The position numbers and the translations under genes were made by a program. From a virus, in the IMG/VR virus record IMGVR_UViG_3300035232_001386, positions 1 through 36,046 of that record: 36,046 nucleotides of DNA; one strand, written 5' to 3'. This document shows, in pieces, positions 8,220 to 17,637 of the stretch. Each line of letters begins with the position of its first letter. Position 1 is the stretch's first letter. The notes beneath the pieces were generated by a model. That model was not told the DNA's origin. It saw nothing but the letters and a program-made list of their open reading frames with translations, and searched no databases.

Positions 8220-9392
8220 ATGTCAAACATGCTAGAGCAGGCTATTGCCGACGCAGCTGCGTTACGAGAACAAGCCATTAAAAATGCAGAACAATCTGTT
8301 ATTGAAAAATACTCTCACCAAATCAAAGAAGCAGTTGATGTTATGCTTGAGAACAATGACCTCAATGCAGCCCAGGACATGATCGCCGAAGCAGAAGGGG
8401 AAATGAACGCAGGAACTTCCGCAATGCCCGCATCTTTCGCAGGTGGTCAAGAAGGAGCTACAATAGAAGCCCCACCAGCTTGGGACTCTCGTTATGACGA
8501 TATGTCAGTTAAGTTCAACGCTCTTGTTGACTCACTGCCACAGTCAAACGATGGAATGATCGATCTCGACTTGGGTGAGTTTGAAATGTCAGCCGAAGAA
8601 GAAGAGGCTATGGGCGGATCAGATGATGACGCACTTGGTGGACTTGACGACTCTTCAGAGCCCGCAGGAGACCTTGCAGCAGAACCAGAAGGTGATGACA
8701 CCTCCGGTGGCGATGAAAGCCTTGACGACCTATTGGCGACTCTCCAAGAAGGAAAAGAAATGAGTGAAGAAGATGTGCAACTTGATGAGATCCTCAACAT
8801 GTTAGAAGAAGAGCTTCACATTGATGATGGCGACATTTACAGACCAACAGGTCATCCAGGACCAATGGACGTCGAAGCAAGAAAGAATAGAGATTTGGCT
8901 ATTGCACGAGACGAGCAAGAGTTGGAAGAAGAATCAGAAGAAGAGTCTTCAGAAGACGATTCAGCCGAATCAAAACAAACAGAATTATATGAGACAATTG
9001 AAGCCCTTGCAAGCCAAAACGAAGCAATGGCCAATGTGCTTGAGAAACTCGAGACACATCTAGACGAGGCTCTATTGTCCAACGCAAAACTTTTATACCA
9101 GAACCGCACTCTGGGTGATGCCTCCCTGAATGAGCGACAAAAATCAAAAATTGTCGATGCCATCGCAAACGCGGAGTCTTTGAAGGAAGCTAAGCAACTT
9201 CATGAGACACTCAAAGCTACAGTGGGATCAACGCCTAACCGCACCAAAGGTCCACAATCACTTAGCGAGTCTGTCAACCGACGTTCGAACTTAAGTTCTA
9301 TGTTGAATTCAAGACAAAACATTAACGAAAGCAAGCAAAGCGCTGATCCTTTTATGGAAAAGATGCAAAAGCTTGCAGGCATAAAAAAATAA
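8220..9392 (+). CDS. Prohead scaffold/core protein (gp22-like)
   Basis: 390 residues from ATG 8220, chosen for AGGAG at 8208-8212, 7 bases upstream; an in-frame TTG at 8169 would read through the late-promoter octamer and is rejected. The protein is helical and highly acidic: coiled-coil N-terminus (MLEQAIADAAALREQAIKNA), acidic stretches at ~130-200 and ~240-265, a helical segment ~265-320, and a basic C-terminus (MEKMQKLAGIKK). IAE and LDE tripeptides fit the LxE/IxE sites used by T4-type prohead proteases. Its place directly upstream of the major capsid gene (18 bases) is that of T4 gene 22. Inferred role: internal core around which capsid protein assembles, degraded on maturation. It is longer than T4 gp22 (269 residues). 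The call rests on position and composition. Confidence 0.65.
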   Translation: MSNMLEQAIADAAALREQAIKNAEQSVIEKYSHQIKEAVDVMLENNDLNAAQDMIAEAEGEMNAGTSAMPASFAGGQEGATIEAPPAWDSRYDDMSVKFNALVDSLPQSNDGMIDLDLGEFEMSAEEEEAMGGSDDDALGGLDDSSEPAGDLAAEPEGDDTSGGDESLDDLLATLQEGKEMSEEDVQLDEILNMLEEELHIDDGDIYRPTGHPGPMDVEARKNRDLAIARDEQELEEESEEESSEDDSAESKQTELYETIEALASQNEAMANVLEKLETHLDEALLSNAKLLYQNRTLGDASLNERQKSKIVDAIANAESLKEAKQLHETLKATVGSTPNRTKGPQSLSESVNRRSNLSSMLNSRQNINESKQSADPFMEKMQKLAGIKK

Positions 9393-9410
9393 TTTTAAGG
9401 AGATTTTAAA

Positions 9411-11333
9411 ATGTCAATTATCGAAACTCTTACAGAAGGGATGGTACACCGTAACATGCAAAAAGAAGGTGCATCACTTTTGAATAAATGGTCACAGACT
9501 GGTCTTTTGGAAGGCTTGTCTAACGACGAACAGAAGGCTGGCATGGCTCGTCTTTTGGAAAACCAAGCTCGCGAATTGTTGCGTGAGTCTAACACTATGG
9601 CTGGTGGCGACGTTGAAGGTTTCGCTGCTGTTGCTTTCCCAATCGTCCGTCGTGTATTCGCTGGATTGATTGCAAACGATTTGGTTTCTGTACAACCAAT
9701 GTCTTTGCCTTCTGGTTTGATCTTCTTCATGGATTTCACATTCGGTTCAAGCATCGGTGATCGCGACTCAAATGGTCGTCTTGGCGCTGAAGCTGATCGC
9801 TCTATCTACGGACAAGGCGTAGTGGGTGCTGAGATCACTGGTGGGGTTAACTTGAACTCTAACGCTATGGATCAACAACCATATGGTCTTGGAGCTGCCT
9901 ATTCTTCTCCAACCGGTTCAATCGCTGCTTCTCCAACTGGTCTTACAGTTGTTCTTGATGGTGATGCTGCAGCCGCAACTTTGGACAACACAGCATCAAA
10001 TGGTCAAGAAGCTTTGCTTAAGGAAGTTCAATTCGACGCAGATCTTTTGGATCAACACGCAGGTGCTTCAAATCAAGGTAAAATCTTAAGTTTGACTGTT
10101 ACTAAAACTAACATGGAAGCAGCAGGTTTTGCATTAAACATGAGACAATTGTCACAAATTCATGCTCCAATCCGCACATTTACAGATGCGGATTCGTCAA
10201 ACAGCCCTAAAGATAACTGGAACACTACTACTTTGACTGATTTAACTGGTGATGTTTTGATCAGACAAATTCGTCGTTTGACTGCTTATGATTTAGCAAC
10301 CGACACATTTACTTTCTACTACATCGTTCCATTTGCTTCTCAAGGAACTGGTGCAGGTATTGTTCAAGGTGCCATCTCTGCAGTCACTTTTGTGGATTCC
10401 AACGCAGTCAGTACGGCTGGTGGATTGACCAATCCAGAATGGGAAGGAACTCAAGTTCATGCTTCTTATCCTGCTGAAGATACCATTGACGCTAGTTCTA
10501 CTGGTGGAATCGGATCTGTGGTTGGTGCAGCTAACTGGGGACTTGAAGGAAATGCTGAGATCCCAGAGATCGACATCAAGGTTGACTCTATCGCGATCAC
10601 CGCAGTAACCAAAAAGTTGAAAGCAAAGTGGACTCCAGAATTGGGTCAAGACTTGAACGCTTACCACAACTTGGATGCTGAGGTTGAATTGACTTCTATT
10701 CTTTCTGAGCAAATCGCTCTTGAAATCGATCGTGAAATCTTGCAAGACCTTATCAAAGGCGCTACTGCTGGAACTTTCTACTGGTCTCGTTCACCTGGTT
10801 TGTTTGTAAACCGCACCACTGGTGTTGCGTTGGATAACTCTTCAGTTGCTCCTGACTTCACTGGTACTGTTTCAGAATGGTATGAAACTTTGATCGAAAC
10901 TATCAACGACGTTTCAGCTCAAATCCATCGTAAGACTTTGCGTGGTGGTGCTAACTTCGTAGTTCTTTCTCCTGAAATTGCAAACGTTTTGGAATTCACT
11001 GCTGGTTTCCGTGCAAACGTAACTGCTGACGCTGACAAAGGCGACATCGGTGCTGTTAAGGTTGGTTCTTTGAATCGTAAGTTCGACGTTATCGTTGATC
11101 CTTACTTCCCACGTAATGCAATCTTGGTTGGTCGTAAAGGTTCTTCTTTCTTGGAAAGTGGATATGTTTACGCACCATACGTGCCATTGCAAACAACTCC
11201 AACTATCTTTGGACCTGATGACTTCGTTCCTCGTAAAGGTGTCATGACACGTTACGGAAAGAAGATGGTTCGTCCGGACATGTACGGATTGGTTATCGTT
11301 CGTGGTCTCTTGGGTGATGATGTAGCTCAATAA
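9411..11333 (+). CDS. 23: Major capsid protein (gp23-like)
   Basis: 640 residues, ATG 9411 after AAGGAG. The N-terminus (LLNKWSQTGLLEG...LLENQ), VRRVFAGLIANDLVSVQPM and the core from residue ~385 (KKLKAKWTPELGQDLNAYHN, LDAEVELTSILSEQIALEID, YAPYVPLQTTP, MTRYGKKMVRP) follow T4 gp23 (NLIAFDICGVQPM, LKAAYSIELAQDLRAVHGMD, YYAPYVALTPL). This is the HK97-fold shell subunit. T4 gp23 is cut after an LxE motif near residue 65; here LRE at 57-59 before SNTMAGG is the matching site, so the mature protein probably starts at Ser60. It is about 120 residues longer than T4 gp23, the extra lying mainly between residues ~120 and 380, probably as a surface domain. Codon use is strongly biased to GCT, GGT and TTG, as expected of a highly expressed gene. 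It is followed by a perfect terminator. Confidence 0.95.
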   Translation: MSIIETLTEGMVHRNMQKEGASLLNKWSQTGLLEGLSNDEQKAGMARLLENQARELLRESNTMAGGDVEGFAAVAFPIVRRVFAGLIANDLVSVQPMSLPSGLIFFMDFTFGSSIGDRDSNGRLGAEADRSIYGQGVVGAEITGGVNLNSNAMDQQPYGLGAAYSSPTGSIAASPTGLTVVLDGDAAAATLDNTASNGQEALLKEVQFDADLLDQHAGASNQGKILSLTVTKTNMEAAGFALNMRQLSQIHAPIRTFTDADSSNSPKDNWNTTTLTDLTGDVLIRQIRRLTAYDLATDTFTFYYIVPFASQGTGAGIVQGAISAVTFVDSNAVSTAGGLTNPEWEGTQVHASYPAEDTIDASSTGGIGSVVGAANWGLEGNAEIPEIDIKVDSIAITAVTKKLKAKWTPELGQDLNAYHNLDAEVELTSILSEQIALEIDREILQDLIKGATAGTFYWSRSPGLFVNRTTGVALDNSSVAPDFTGTVSEWYETLIETINDVSAQIHRKTLRGGANFVVLSPEIANVLEFTAGFRANVTADADKGDIGAVKVGSLNRKFDVIVDPYFPRNAILVGRKGSSFLESGYVYAPYVPLQTTPTIFGPDDFVPRKGVMTRYGKKMVRPDMYGLVIVRGLLGDDVAQ

Positions 11334-11356
11334 ATTTAGCTAACATCTATCCGATT

Positions 11357-11390
11357 AAACCCCGTCTGGAAACAGACGGGGTTTTTTGTT
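11357..11390 (+). terminator. Strong intrinsic terminator after major capsid gene
   Basis: A perfect 9-base stem CCCCGTCTG (11360-11368)/CAGACGGGG (11373-11381) with a GAAA loop is followed by TTTTTTGTTT. A-T pairs extend it outward. Confidence 0.96.
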
Positions 11391-11407
11391 TATTGAGCTT
11401 TCAACGA

Positions 11408-11415
11408 ACTATTTA
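11408..11415 (+). promoter_or_regulatory. Putative late promoter element ACTATTTA
   Basis: Exact octamer in GAACTATTTAAGAAG, 18 bases after the capsid terminator T-run and 35 bases before the adhesin start. Confidence 0.55.
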
Positions 11416-11450
11416 AGAAGAATAAAGAATTCAAAGAAGGGAGCATTTCA

Positions 11451-14400
11451 ATGAAGTCCACAAAAGCAGTACATAAGTCATATAAAAAGTTAATTAGCAA
11501 ACTCAGTTTCGATAGAGCATTAGTTCCAAATCAGAATCACGGAGAAACTGTAATTCCAATCGGATCTAACGACTTGTTTGTTCAGCTTCCAAGTTTGACC
11601 AACACCTACACCTATAACCTCATCAATACCGCCGAGATGACGGGTGCTATCACTCTCAAAACATCCGGAGGAGCATCTCTCAAAGGCTTGATTCTAAACA
11701 ATGTTGGCGGAACTCTCAACATTGAACCAATCCCTCAAGGAGCAACCTCTTTTGAGATGGGAAGCGATGTCAAGGACGGCTGTTTTGTTCAAACCCTATC
11801 AAACGGGAACAACTGGTTTATCTGGTCTGTTGCAACGCATGGGACATTAGGAATTGGTCAAGTCGGCAATAACAATGTATCTCCATCAACGTCAACCACC
11901 ACTCAGGTGCCAGCACCCGTGACTCTAAATCCTATCCAATCAAACACAACTTTTCCACCATCTGCAAACTTTGAGGCGCGACATTCAATCATTATCTCCG
12001 GAGATGCAGAGCCGGGTGCCACTATTGTAATTTCTGAAGAATCAGGGCTAATTGGTGACATCACAGTAACTGTGGAAGACGACGGATCATGGAGTACGAA
12101 TGAAATCACAGATTTAGAAAACGAAGACTACAACTTCGTCTTTACGCCGTCGGTCGGGGAAGCCGCAACGGATCAAGAATTTGCTTCTAACGATGGAGTT
12201 CTTAGTTTCGCAACTCCACAAAGCTTTACGATAGAGCGTGGAGAGGATTATGATTTCACTGTTGGCGCTTCAGCAGTAGACACTAACAATGTTTTAATTA
12301 CGCCATTCAACGTTGACGATTCACAATATAACACAAGCCTTGTTCACGGAGCAACATTTGATATTGTCTATAGTTTTAACTACCTTGGAACACCTTACAC
12401 AAGAACGGTTAGTGGAGTTGTCGAGGACACAATTGCCCCTGCTAAGCCAACAATAGCATCAGCAACTTTCGACAGTGTTAACATTAATGACTTTACTGCA
12501 ACCGGTGCTGCTGAAGATGGTTCGACAGTTGAAATTTTCTTCGATGGTGTTTCTCAAGGAACTGTTACTTCTGTCGGAGGAACATGGTCTTACACTAGTA
12601 CTTTCGTTTTCAATCAGACGTTCGAAATAACTGTCCAAGCAACCGACTCTGCTAGTAACATAAGTGAGGAGTCAGATGCGACATCAGTTGTTTATTCGCC
12701 ACCAACTTTGACTAGACCAACATTGACAATCGTTAACGCTCCAATAAACACTTGGACAAATCAAGCCAACACCATTGAACTATCCGGAACGACAGATGCT
12801 GGGTCAACAATTGTGATCAAAGATGGCAATGTAGTTGTAACACCTGTTTCTGGTCCAAACTATAGCGGAAATAATTGGGATGCTACAATCAACGTGGCAG
12901 ATGAATCCAACTCATCTATTACGATTGAGGCCTCTAAGGCAAACTTCAACAGTCCAAGCCCATCAATAGCAAAGACTCTATTGGTCGACCGTGTTCCACC
13001 AGCAATCAGCGGAACACCTTTGGGAGATCTAACAGTCTATCTCGGAAACATTGGAGATAGCAATGACAACATTCCAACAGCTACAGACTTTTCTTCGGCA
13101 ACTGTAGCATCAGACTGGTCAACTCAAGTCGATGCAACAGAAGGCGCAAAGACTGTTACTTACACCGCAACAGACCTTGCTGGCAACACTGCAACCGATA
13201 CTAGAACAGTGAACGTTTCAACTGAAGTCATTATTCCAGTCATCACCTCTGTTACAGATCTTGGCAATGGAACAGGGACAGTAGAAGGAACTGTCACAGG
13301 AACTTATGCTGATAACTTAACAGTCCAAGTGTTAGTGCGCGGATTAGATGATGGCTCTCCTGTTGAAGTTTCAAATGGTTCATTCAGCTACACAACAACA
13401 AATTTAGGCAATGGGACTTTTGCAATAAATGCGATTACCATCAATAGTGTTGGAGAAGAATCCGGTCTTTCAAATGAAGAAACTTTACCAATTACAGCGT
13501 CAGCTACTCAATTCCTTGAAGAGTCTGCTGCCGCGACGACAAACTTAACCAACACGGATCGTGTTCAGATAACGGATGGAGTGTTTAGTAGAACAGTGGC
13601 TCAACATGAAGCCACATATGTTAACTTATCTGATGAAGGCGTCTTATCTTATGGCAGTAATGGTGAACGAGTTCACACGGCAATGACTCTTTCATTCTGG
13701 CTTAGACCTGACTCAGACTTCCAAAGTGGCACAAAAATCCTTGGGTTTCTCAATGCAACCAGTGTATACACCGATGGTTTTGGAATCAGAATGGGTAAAA
13801 GAAACGGTGGGGCGAACATTGAATTAGCGCCCTACATTGCACAACTCGACAGCACCTTCAGAACTTCTGCCGATTTCACACCAGAGTTCGCCGAAGATCA
13901 ATGGTATCATGGTGCAATTGTTGTGACTGAATTTGATGCTAGTGGCACATCGGATGTCAAGTTGTTCATTAATGGAGTTCTTGGTGCCACGGACCAGATT
14001 GATTCCACCCTGCTTCAATATGAAAATCGTTCAAACTTTGGAATTGGAACTTACATGATAGGATCCAGTGGAGAAACCTTTCAACAGAGTGATAATTTGC
14101 TATCACTAGACTCAATTCAAATCGCAGACAACGTTGCATTATCAGATAGTCAAGTTGCTGCAATTTACAATCAGTCAGACCGACAAATGACAATTGCAGA
14201 GGCAGTTGAGATCCCACCAACTGTAACCTCACCAACTATTAGAGTTGTTGCTGGTAACAATGCTAATAGTTTGGAACACTCAACGACAGCCGTGCCTCAT
14301 GGAGCTGCCGCTTACGATATTGATGAAGCTGCTTTCATTCTTGACAACCCGTCAAACTCTCCTGCTGATGGCACTGACTTTATAGAAATTCCTTATTCAT

Positions 14401-17081
14401 CTGATTTTGATAGACCTTCAAATGGAGACTTAACAATTCAATTGTGGTTTAATGCAGATCGACTTCCCGTTGATGAAGGCGGTGGTGACCGAAACTTTGG
14501 ACTTATTTCCAGAACTGATGCAGGAAACACTAATGATGGTGGTTGGATCATAGCTTTGACAACAGAGTCCGGATTTTCAACAGGTGGGATTCAAGCAACA
14601 ATTTTTCCTACACCACACAACAGAACGCTTCCATCTGGAGGTGTAACTATTGGTTCTTGGCATCATGTTGCTTTGGTTATAAGAAATAGTGGTAATGCTA
14701 CAATCTACTATGATGGCCAAGAGATAAGCACATACACTTATGGCACGAACTCTGAAGCAGGCGCTCTCAGTAAAAACTATCCTTTGATAATTGGAGGTTT
14801 CTCATTCAATGAGGCAGGAACCTCTATTGATCAACACTTTGATGGTAAAATAAAGGGAGTCACAATCGATCAAGTGGAGATCTCAGCTACTGAAATTTTA
14901 AACAACTATAATAATCCCCCAATCGAAGTTAATAACGGAGCGGCACTGACGACATCAATCAACTCTTCTTTTTCTTTTATTGGCTTTGGAGATGATGCAG
15001 AAGATGGCGAATTGACTCCAACCACGACGTCAAACCCAGACCCATTTGACATCGCAGCAGAGAATACCTACACGATAGAACACTCAGTTACAGATAGTGC
15101 TTCCGAAGAAACAACGCACTCATTCACCGTTCAAGTAATAGAGCCTCAATATTTATTCCTGGAGGACATTCCATCTGTAGTAGCAAGAGATGCGTCTAAA
15201 TTCAGTTTAGGGATTTATAACGACGTCAGCTCAGCTCAAGGCGTAGGAATGATTGTTAAGCTCAATACAGATGGCGTGTTGCAATACGATCCAAACACAA
15301 ATGAAACAGTTAATGATGAGTTTACTATTTCATGGTGGATGAATCTGCCATTCTTCGCTGGTGCTGGGAATAGAGGATTTGTTGGTTGCAATACAGGAAA
15401 AATACCTCCAGTATCCGGTGATGTGCGCAACTTTAGTTTCGACCTCGGTAGCGTAGGTTCAAATTATAACAACGTCACATTTAATGTTTCTGCTGGTCCG
15501 GCTGGACAAAATACGTTTAACCCCAACCTTGGATCTATAGAATCCACATGGACGCATGTTGGTGCAACATTCAAAGCTTCCGGCACAGGCTTTATTTTGA
15601 CCATTTACCTAAATGGTCAACCGTTACCTACAACTAAAGCCTTTGCTGCTGGAATGAAACTATTTCCTCCAAGCACTCATGAGGATTTCAAATTTGGTGC
15701 TGGTAAGCATACCCCTTCTGTAAAAGGACAATTTGACTCAATGCAAATTGGTGACGGCGTAGTCTTGACAGATTCTCAAATGTTAGCCATCTATAACCAG
15801 TCTGATCGGCAGATGACAATTGCAGAGGCTGCTGCTAATGAGTTTGGCATTGCTAGCGTCATAGATGATGTCTATAATGATCCAACATCTACGATTGTCG
15901 GAAGTCCCACATTGACCAATTCAATTCTGGAAATAACAGGAGACGACTATATCATAAATGGCGACATTGCCGAATACATGTATCAAGATTATTTATCTAT
16001 TAGTTTTTGGATTAAATCAACAGAAGAGACTCAAGCAGCAGTTAATAAGTTTGTGTCCCTTGGTTGGTCGCATGCGGGGAATAACAAGTTTGGCCACGTA
16101 ATAGGGACTCAAACAACTAGCCCATATAATGGATTCAGAGTCATAACCCCGAGTGGTGGGGCTTTAGACGAGACTGTACCTACGGGTGATTGGTTTGATG
16201 AGCAGTGGCACATGCTAACTCTGACTTGGGATAATATAAATGGAGAAAAGAAATTTTATTATGATGGTCAACAACTTGGAACAACCACTACTTTCTCTTC
16301 TAAATCGGATCCATTTAGAGATGGGGACGATCTTTATGGATTAATCATTGGAACGGGAACGGGTGCAGCTGGTGGCATCCGCTCAGGTGAAGCGTTCAGA
16401 GGAAAGATGACCAACATGGTGATTAATAACTTTATCTGGACAGATCAACAGGTCTCAGACTTATATGATGTAAACTTCAACGGCAATCTTCATTTTTCAG
16501 CAAACATTGAAGAAGTCGGAACCCTAAGTGGAAATGCTTCCCTTGTTAACGGTGTTCTAGTTTCGTCAGCTCTTGGAGATTACACATCAATGCCAATGAC
16601 TAGTGCTTTCAAGAGCAATAGCTTTCAAACTATTTCATTTTGGTTTAAAACAACTTATACTCCAACTAACGGCACTTGGATGAGATTCATCCACTCTCAA
16701 GTCAATGGTCAAGGCTCCAATGGCTTCTTCATTGAAATGAGGTCTTCAACGAAGATTTACTTCAAAGGCGCGTCGCAAGCGCTTGTTGCCGACAACAACC
16801 CAGCAGCTGAGGCGCCTAGTGCCTTGAATGATGGTGCATGGCACCAAATCATAGTTTCTTGGGAAGACTTGGGAGTCGAAAAATTAAGAATCTGGGTGGA
16901 TGGTGCACCAATGACTGTTCTAGATGAGACACTTGTCGGCTCTGGTAATGACAACAAAAATACATTGTTTATTGGAGCTAAGCAATTTGATAGCCCAATG
17001 GAGATGGATAAGGTTGCAATCACTGAGGAGTTTATTGACGATGCAGAAGCATTAGCAAGATATAATTATGAGGCGCCATAA
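11451..17081 (+). CDS. Giant Ig-like/LamG mosaic adhesin
   Basis: 1876 residues, ATG 11451 after AAGGGAG. Domains in order: N-terminal docking-type domain ~1-145 (ends NGNNWFIWSVATHGTLGIG, like the C-terminus of the next small protein); bacterial Ig-like domains ~160-245, ~328-420 and ~425-510; a HYR/DUF5011-like domain ~512-590 (AKTVTYTATDLAGNTATDTR); another Ig-like domain ~590-683; LamG type C ~684-920; LamG type A ~925-1150; a cadherin-like spacer ~1153-1230; a second LamG type C ~1232-1460; type B ~1463-1672; type D ~1674-1876. Each C unit ends in a QSDRQM(T/S)I linker, as in the other LamG protein. Inferred role: long virion-surface adhesin or capsid/neck decoration binding host or particle glycans. 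It stands between terminator-octamer pairs, so it is probably its own late transcription unit with the two small genes after it or alone. Confidence 0.85.
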   Translation: MKSTKAVHKSYKKLISKLSFDRALVPNQNHGETVIPIGSNDLFVQLPSLTNTYTYNLINTAEMTGAITLKTSGGASLKGLILNNVGGTLNIEPIPQGATSFEMGSDVKDGCFVQTLSNGNNWFIWSVATHGTLGIGQVGNNNVSPSTSTTTQVPAPVTLNPIQSNTTFPPSANFEARHSIIISGDAEPGATIVISEESGLIGDITVTVEDDGSWSTNEITDLENEDYNFVFTPSVGEAATDQEFASNDGVLSFATPQSFTIERGEDYDFTVGASAVDTNNVLITPFNVDDSQYNTSLVHGATFDIVYSFNYLGTPYTRTVSGVVEDTIAPAKPTIASATFDSVNINDFTATGAAEDGSTVEIFFDGVSQGTVTSVGGTWSYTSTFVFNQTFEITVQATDSASNISEESDATSVVYSPPTLTRPTLTIVNAPINTWTNQANTIELSGTTDAGSTIVIKDGNVVVTPVSGPNYSGNNWDATINVADESNSSITIEASKANFNSPSPSIAKTLLVDRVPPAISGTPLGDLTVYLGNIGDSNDNIPTATDFSSATVASDWSTQVDATEGAKTVTYTATDLAGNTATDTRTVNVSTEVIIPVITSVTDLGNGTGTVEGTVTGTYADNLTVQVLVRGLDDGSPVEVSNGSFSYTTTNLGNGTFAINAITINSVGEESGLSNEETLPITASATQFLEESAAATTNLTNTDRVQITDGVFSRTVAQHEATYVNLSDEGVLSYGSNGERVHTAMTLSFWLRPDSDFQSGTKILGFLNATSVYTDGFGIRMGKRNGGANIELAPYIAQLDSTFRTSADFTPEFAEDQWYHGAIVVTEFDASGTSDVKLFINGVLGATDQIDSTLLQYENRSNFGIGTYMIGSSGETFQQSDNLLSLDSIQIADNVALSDSQVAAIYNQSDRQMTIAEAVEIPPTVTSPTIRVVAGNNANSLEHSTTAVPHGAAAYDIDEAAFILDNPSNSPADGTDFIEIPYSSDFDRPSNGDLTIQLWFNADRLPVDEGGGDRNFGLISRTDAGNTNDGGWIIALTTESGFSTGGIQATIFPTPHNRTLPSGGVTIGSWHHVALVIRNSGNATIYYDGQEISTYTYGTNSEAGALSKNYPLIIGGFSFNEAGTSIDQHFDGKIKGVTIDQVEISATEILNNYNNPPIEVNNGAALTTSINSSFSFIGFGDDAEDGELTPTTTSNPDPFDIAAENTYTIEHSVTDSASEETTHSFTVQVIEPQYLFLEDIPSVVARDASKFSLGIYNDVSSAQGVGMIVKLNTDGVLQYDPNTNETVNDEFTISWWMNLPFFAGAGNRGFVGCNTGKIPPVSGDVRNFSFDLGSVGSNYNNVTFNVSAGPAGQNTFNPNLGSIESTWTHVGATFKASGTGFILTIYLNGQPLPTTKAFAAGMKLFPPSTHEDFKFGAGKHTPSVKGQFDSMQIGDGVVLTDSQMLAIYNQSDRQMTIAEAAANEFGIASVIDDVYNDPTSTIVGSPTLTNSILEITGDDYIINGDIAEYMYQDYLSISFWIKSTEETQAAVNKFVSLGWSHAGNNKFGHVIGTQTTSPYNGFRVITPSGGALDETVPTGDWFDEQWHMLTLTWDNINGEKKFYYDGQQLGTTTTFSSKSDPFRDGDDLYGLIIGTGTGAAGGIRSGEAFRGKMTNMVINNFIWTDQQVSDLYDVNFNGNLHFSANIEEVGTLSGNASLVNGVLVSSALGDYTSMPMTSAFKSNSFQTISFWFKTTYTPTNGTWMRFIHSQVNGQGSNGFFIEMRSSTKIYFKGASQALVADNNPAAEAPSALNDGAWHQIIVSWEDLGVEKLRIWVDGAPMTVLDETLVGSGNDNKNTLFIGAKQFDSPMEMDKVAITEEFIDDAEALARYNYEAP
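15297..15341 (+). repeat. DNA segment shared with first LamG gene, copy 2
   Basis: Partner of 6978-7022 with one base difference, in the second type C LamG unit of the giant adhesin. Confidence 0.85.
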
Positions 17082-17146
17082 TTGATCGTTTCAATTAAGA
17101 TTCATAATTGCATCCTGAAATTTGTTGAGCAACTCAAAACCAATAG

Positions 17147-17170
17147 TGGAGTGTTGAAATAAGCACTCCA
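17147..17170 (+). terminator. Stem-loop after giant adhesin, possible weak terminator
   Basis: TGGAGTGTT (17147-17155), loop GAAATA, AGCACTCCA (17162-17170), with one G-U pair. The following TCTTCTC is only weakly T-rich. A second small hairpin (TTGAG/CTCAA) lies at 17125-17137. The remainder of the 133-base gap shows nothing else except the octamer below. Confidence 0.5.
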
Positions 17171-17185
17171 TCTTCTCAAAAACAA

Positions 17186-17193
17186 ACTATTTA
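17186..17193 (+). promoter_or_regulatory. Putative late promoter element ACTATTTA
   Basis: Exact octamer in AAACTATTTAATAAC, 15 bases after the stem-loop and 21 bases before the ATG at 17215. Confidence 0.55.
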
Positions 17194-17214
17194 ATAACAA
17201 AAGGAAATAAAACA

Positions 17215-17619
17215 ATGGCTAAAATCGCAAGAACACCATTTAACGCTGCTCGATGGCTTACAAAGGACATCTCAGCTTCATCGCAAATCTCAAACAAGCT
17301 TACCGGCTATTGTTTGTTTGTGACAGCTGATACCGAGGAAGTAAGCCTTACCGTGAATTACGTTGATAAAGGATCCTACATGAAGATTATTTTATCAGAA
17401 ACTTCATTATATAATCTCAATGTGATCCTACCAGCAATGGAAGGTGTTGCAATCTATGATGACGGTGCTGTTGGAGTCTTATCTGTTGGAGACAACGACG
17501 AGACAACATTAATCCTTCCCGCTAATGCCAGTGCCGGTTCTTACATCGATTTAATTTGCGATGGAGACAAATGGTATGTCCAAGCAATGACTCACGGCGT
17601 GGCGTGGTCACAAAGTTAA
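17215..17619 (+). CDS. Small virion protein related to N-terminus of giant adhesin
   Basis: 134 residues, ATG 17215 after AGGAA. It is a beta-rich protein; its end (SYIDLICDGDKWYVQAMTHGVAW) matches residues ~115-140 of the 1876-residue protein (CFVQTLSNGNNWFIWSVATHGTLG), and both have a midsection with LP and a hydrophobic strand pattern. Similar C-terminal phrases occur in many marine phage structural proteins. No signal peptide or membrane helix is seen. Its own octamer upstream suggests separate late expression, probably at higher copy number than the adhesin. Inferred role: capsid or tail decoration or adaptor subunit. No named family recognised. Confidence 0.7.
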   Translation: MAKIARTPFNAARWLTKDISASSQISNKLTGYCLFVTADTEEVSLTVNYVDKGSYMKIILSETSLYNLNVILPAMEGVAIYDDGAVGVLSVGDNDETTLILPANASAGSYIDLICDGDKWYVQAMTHGVAWSQS

Positions 17620-17637
17620 AAAAATTAGGAGAATAAC

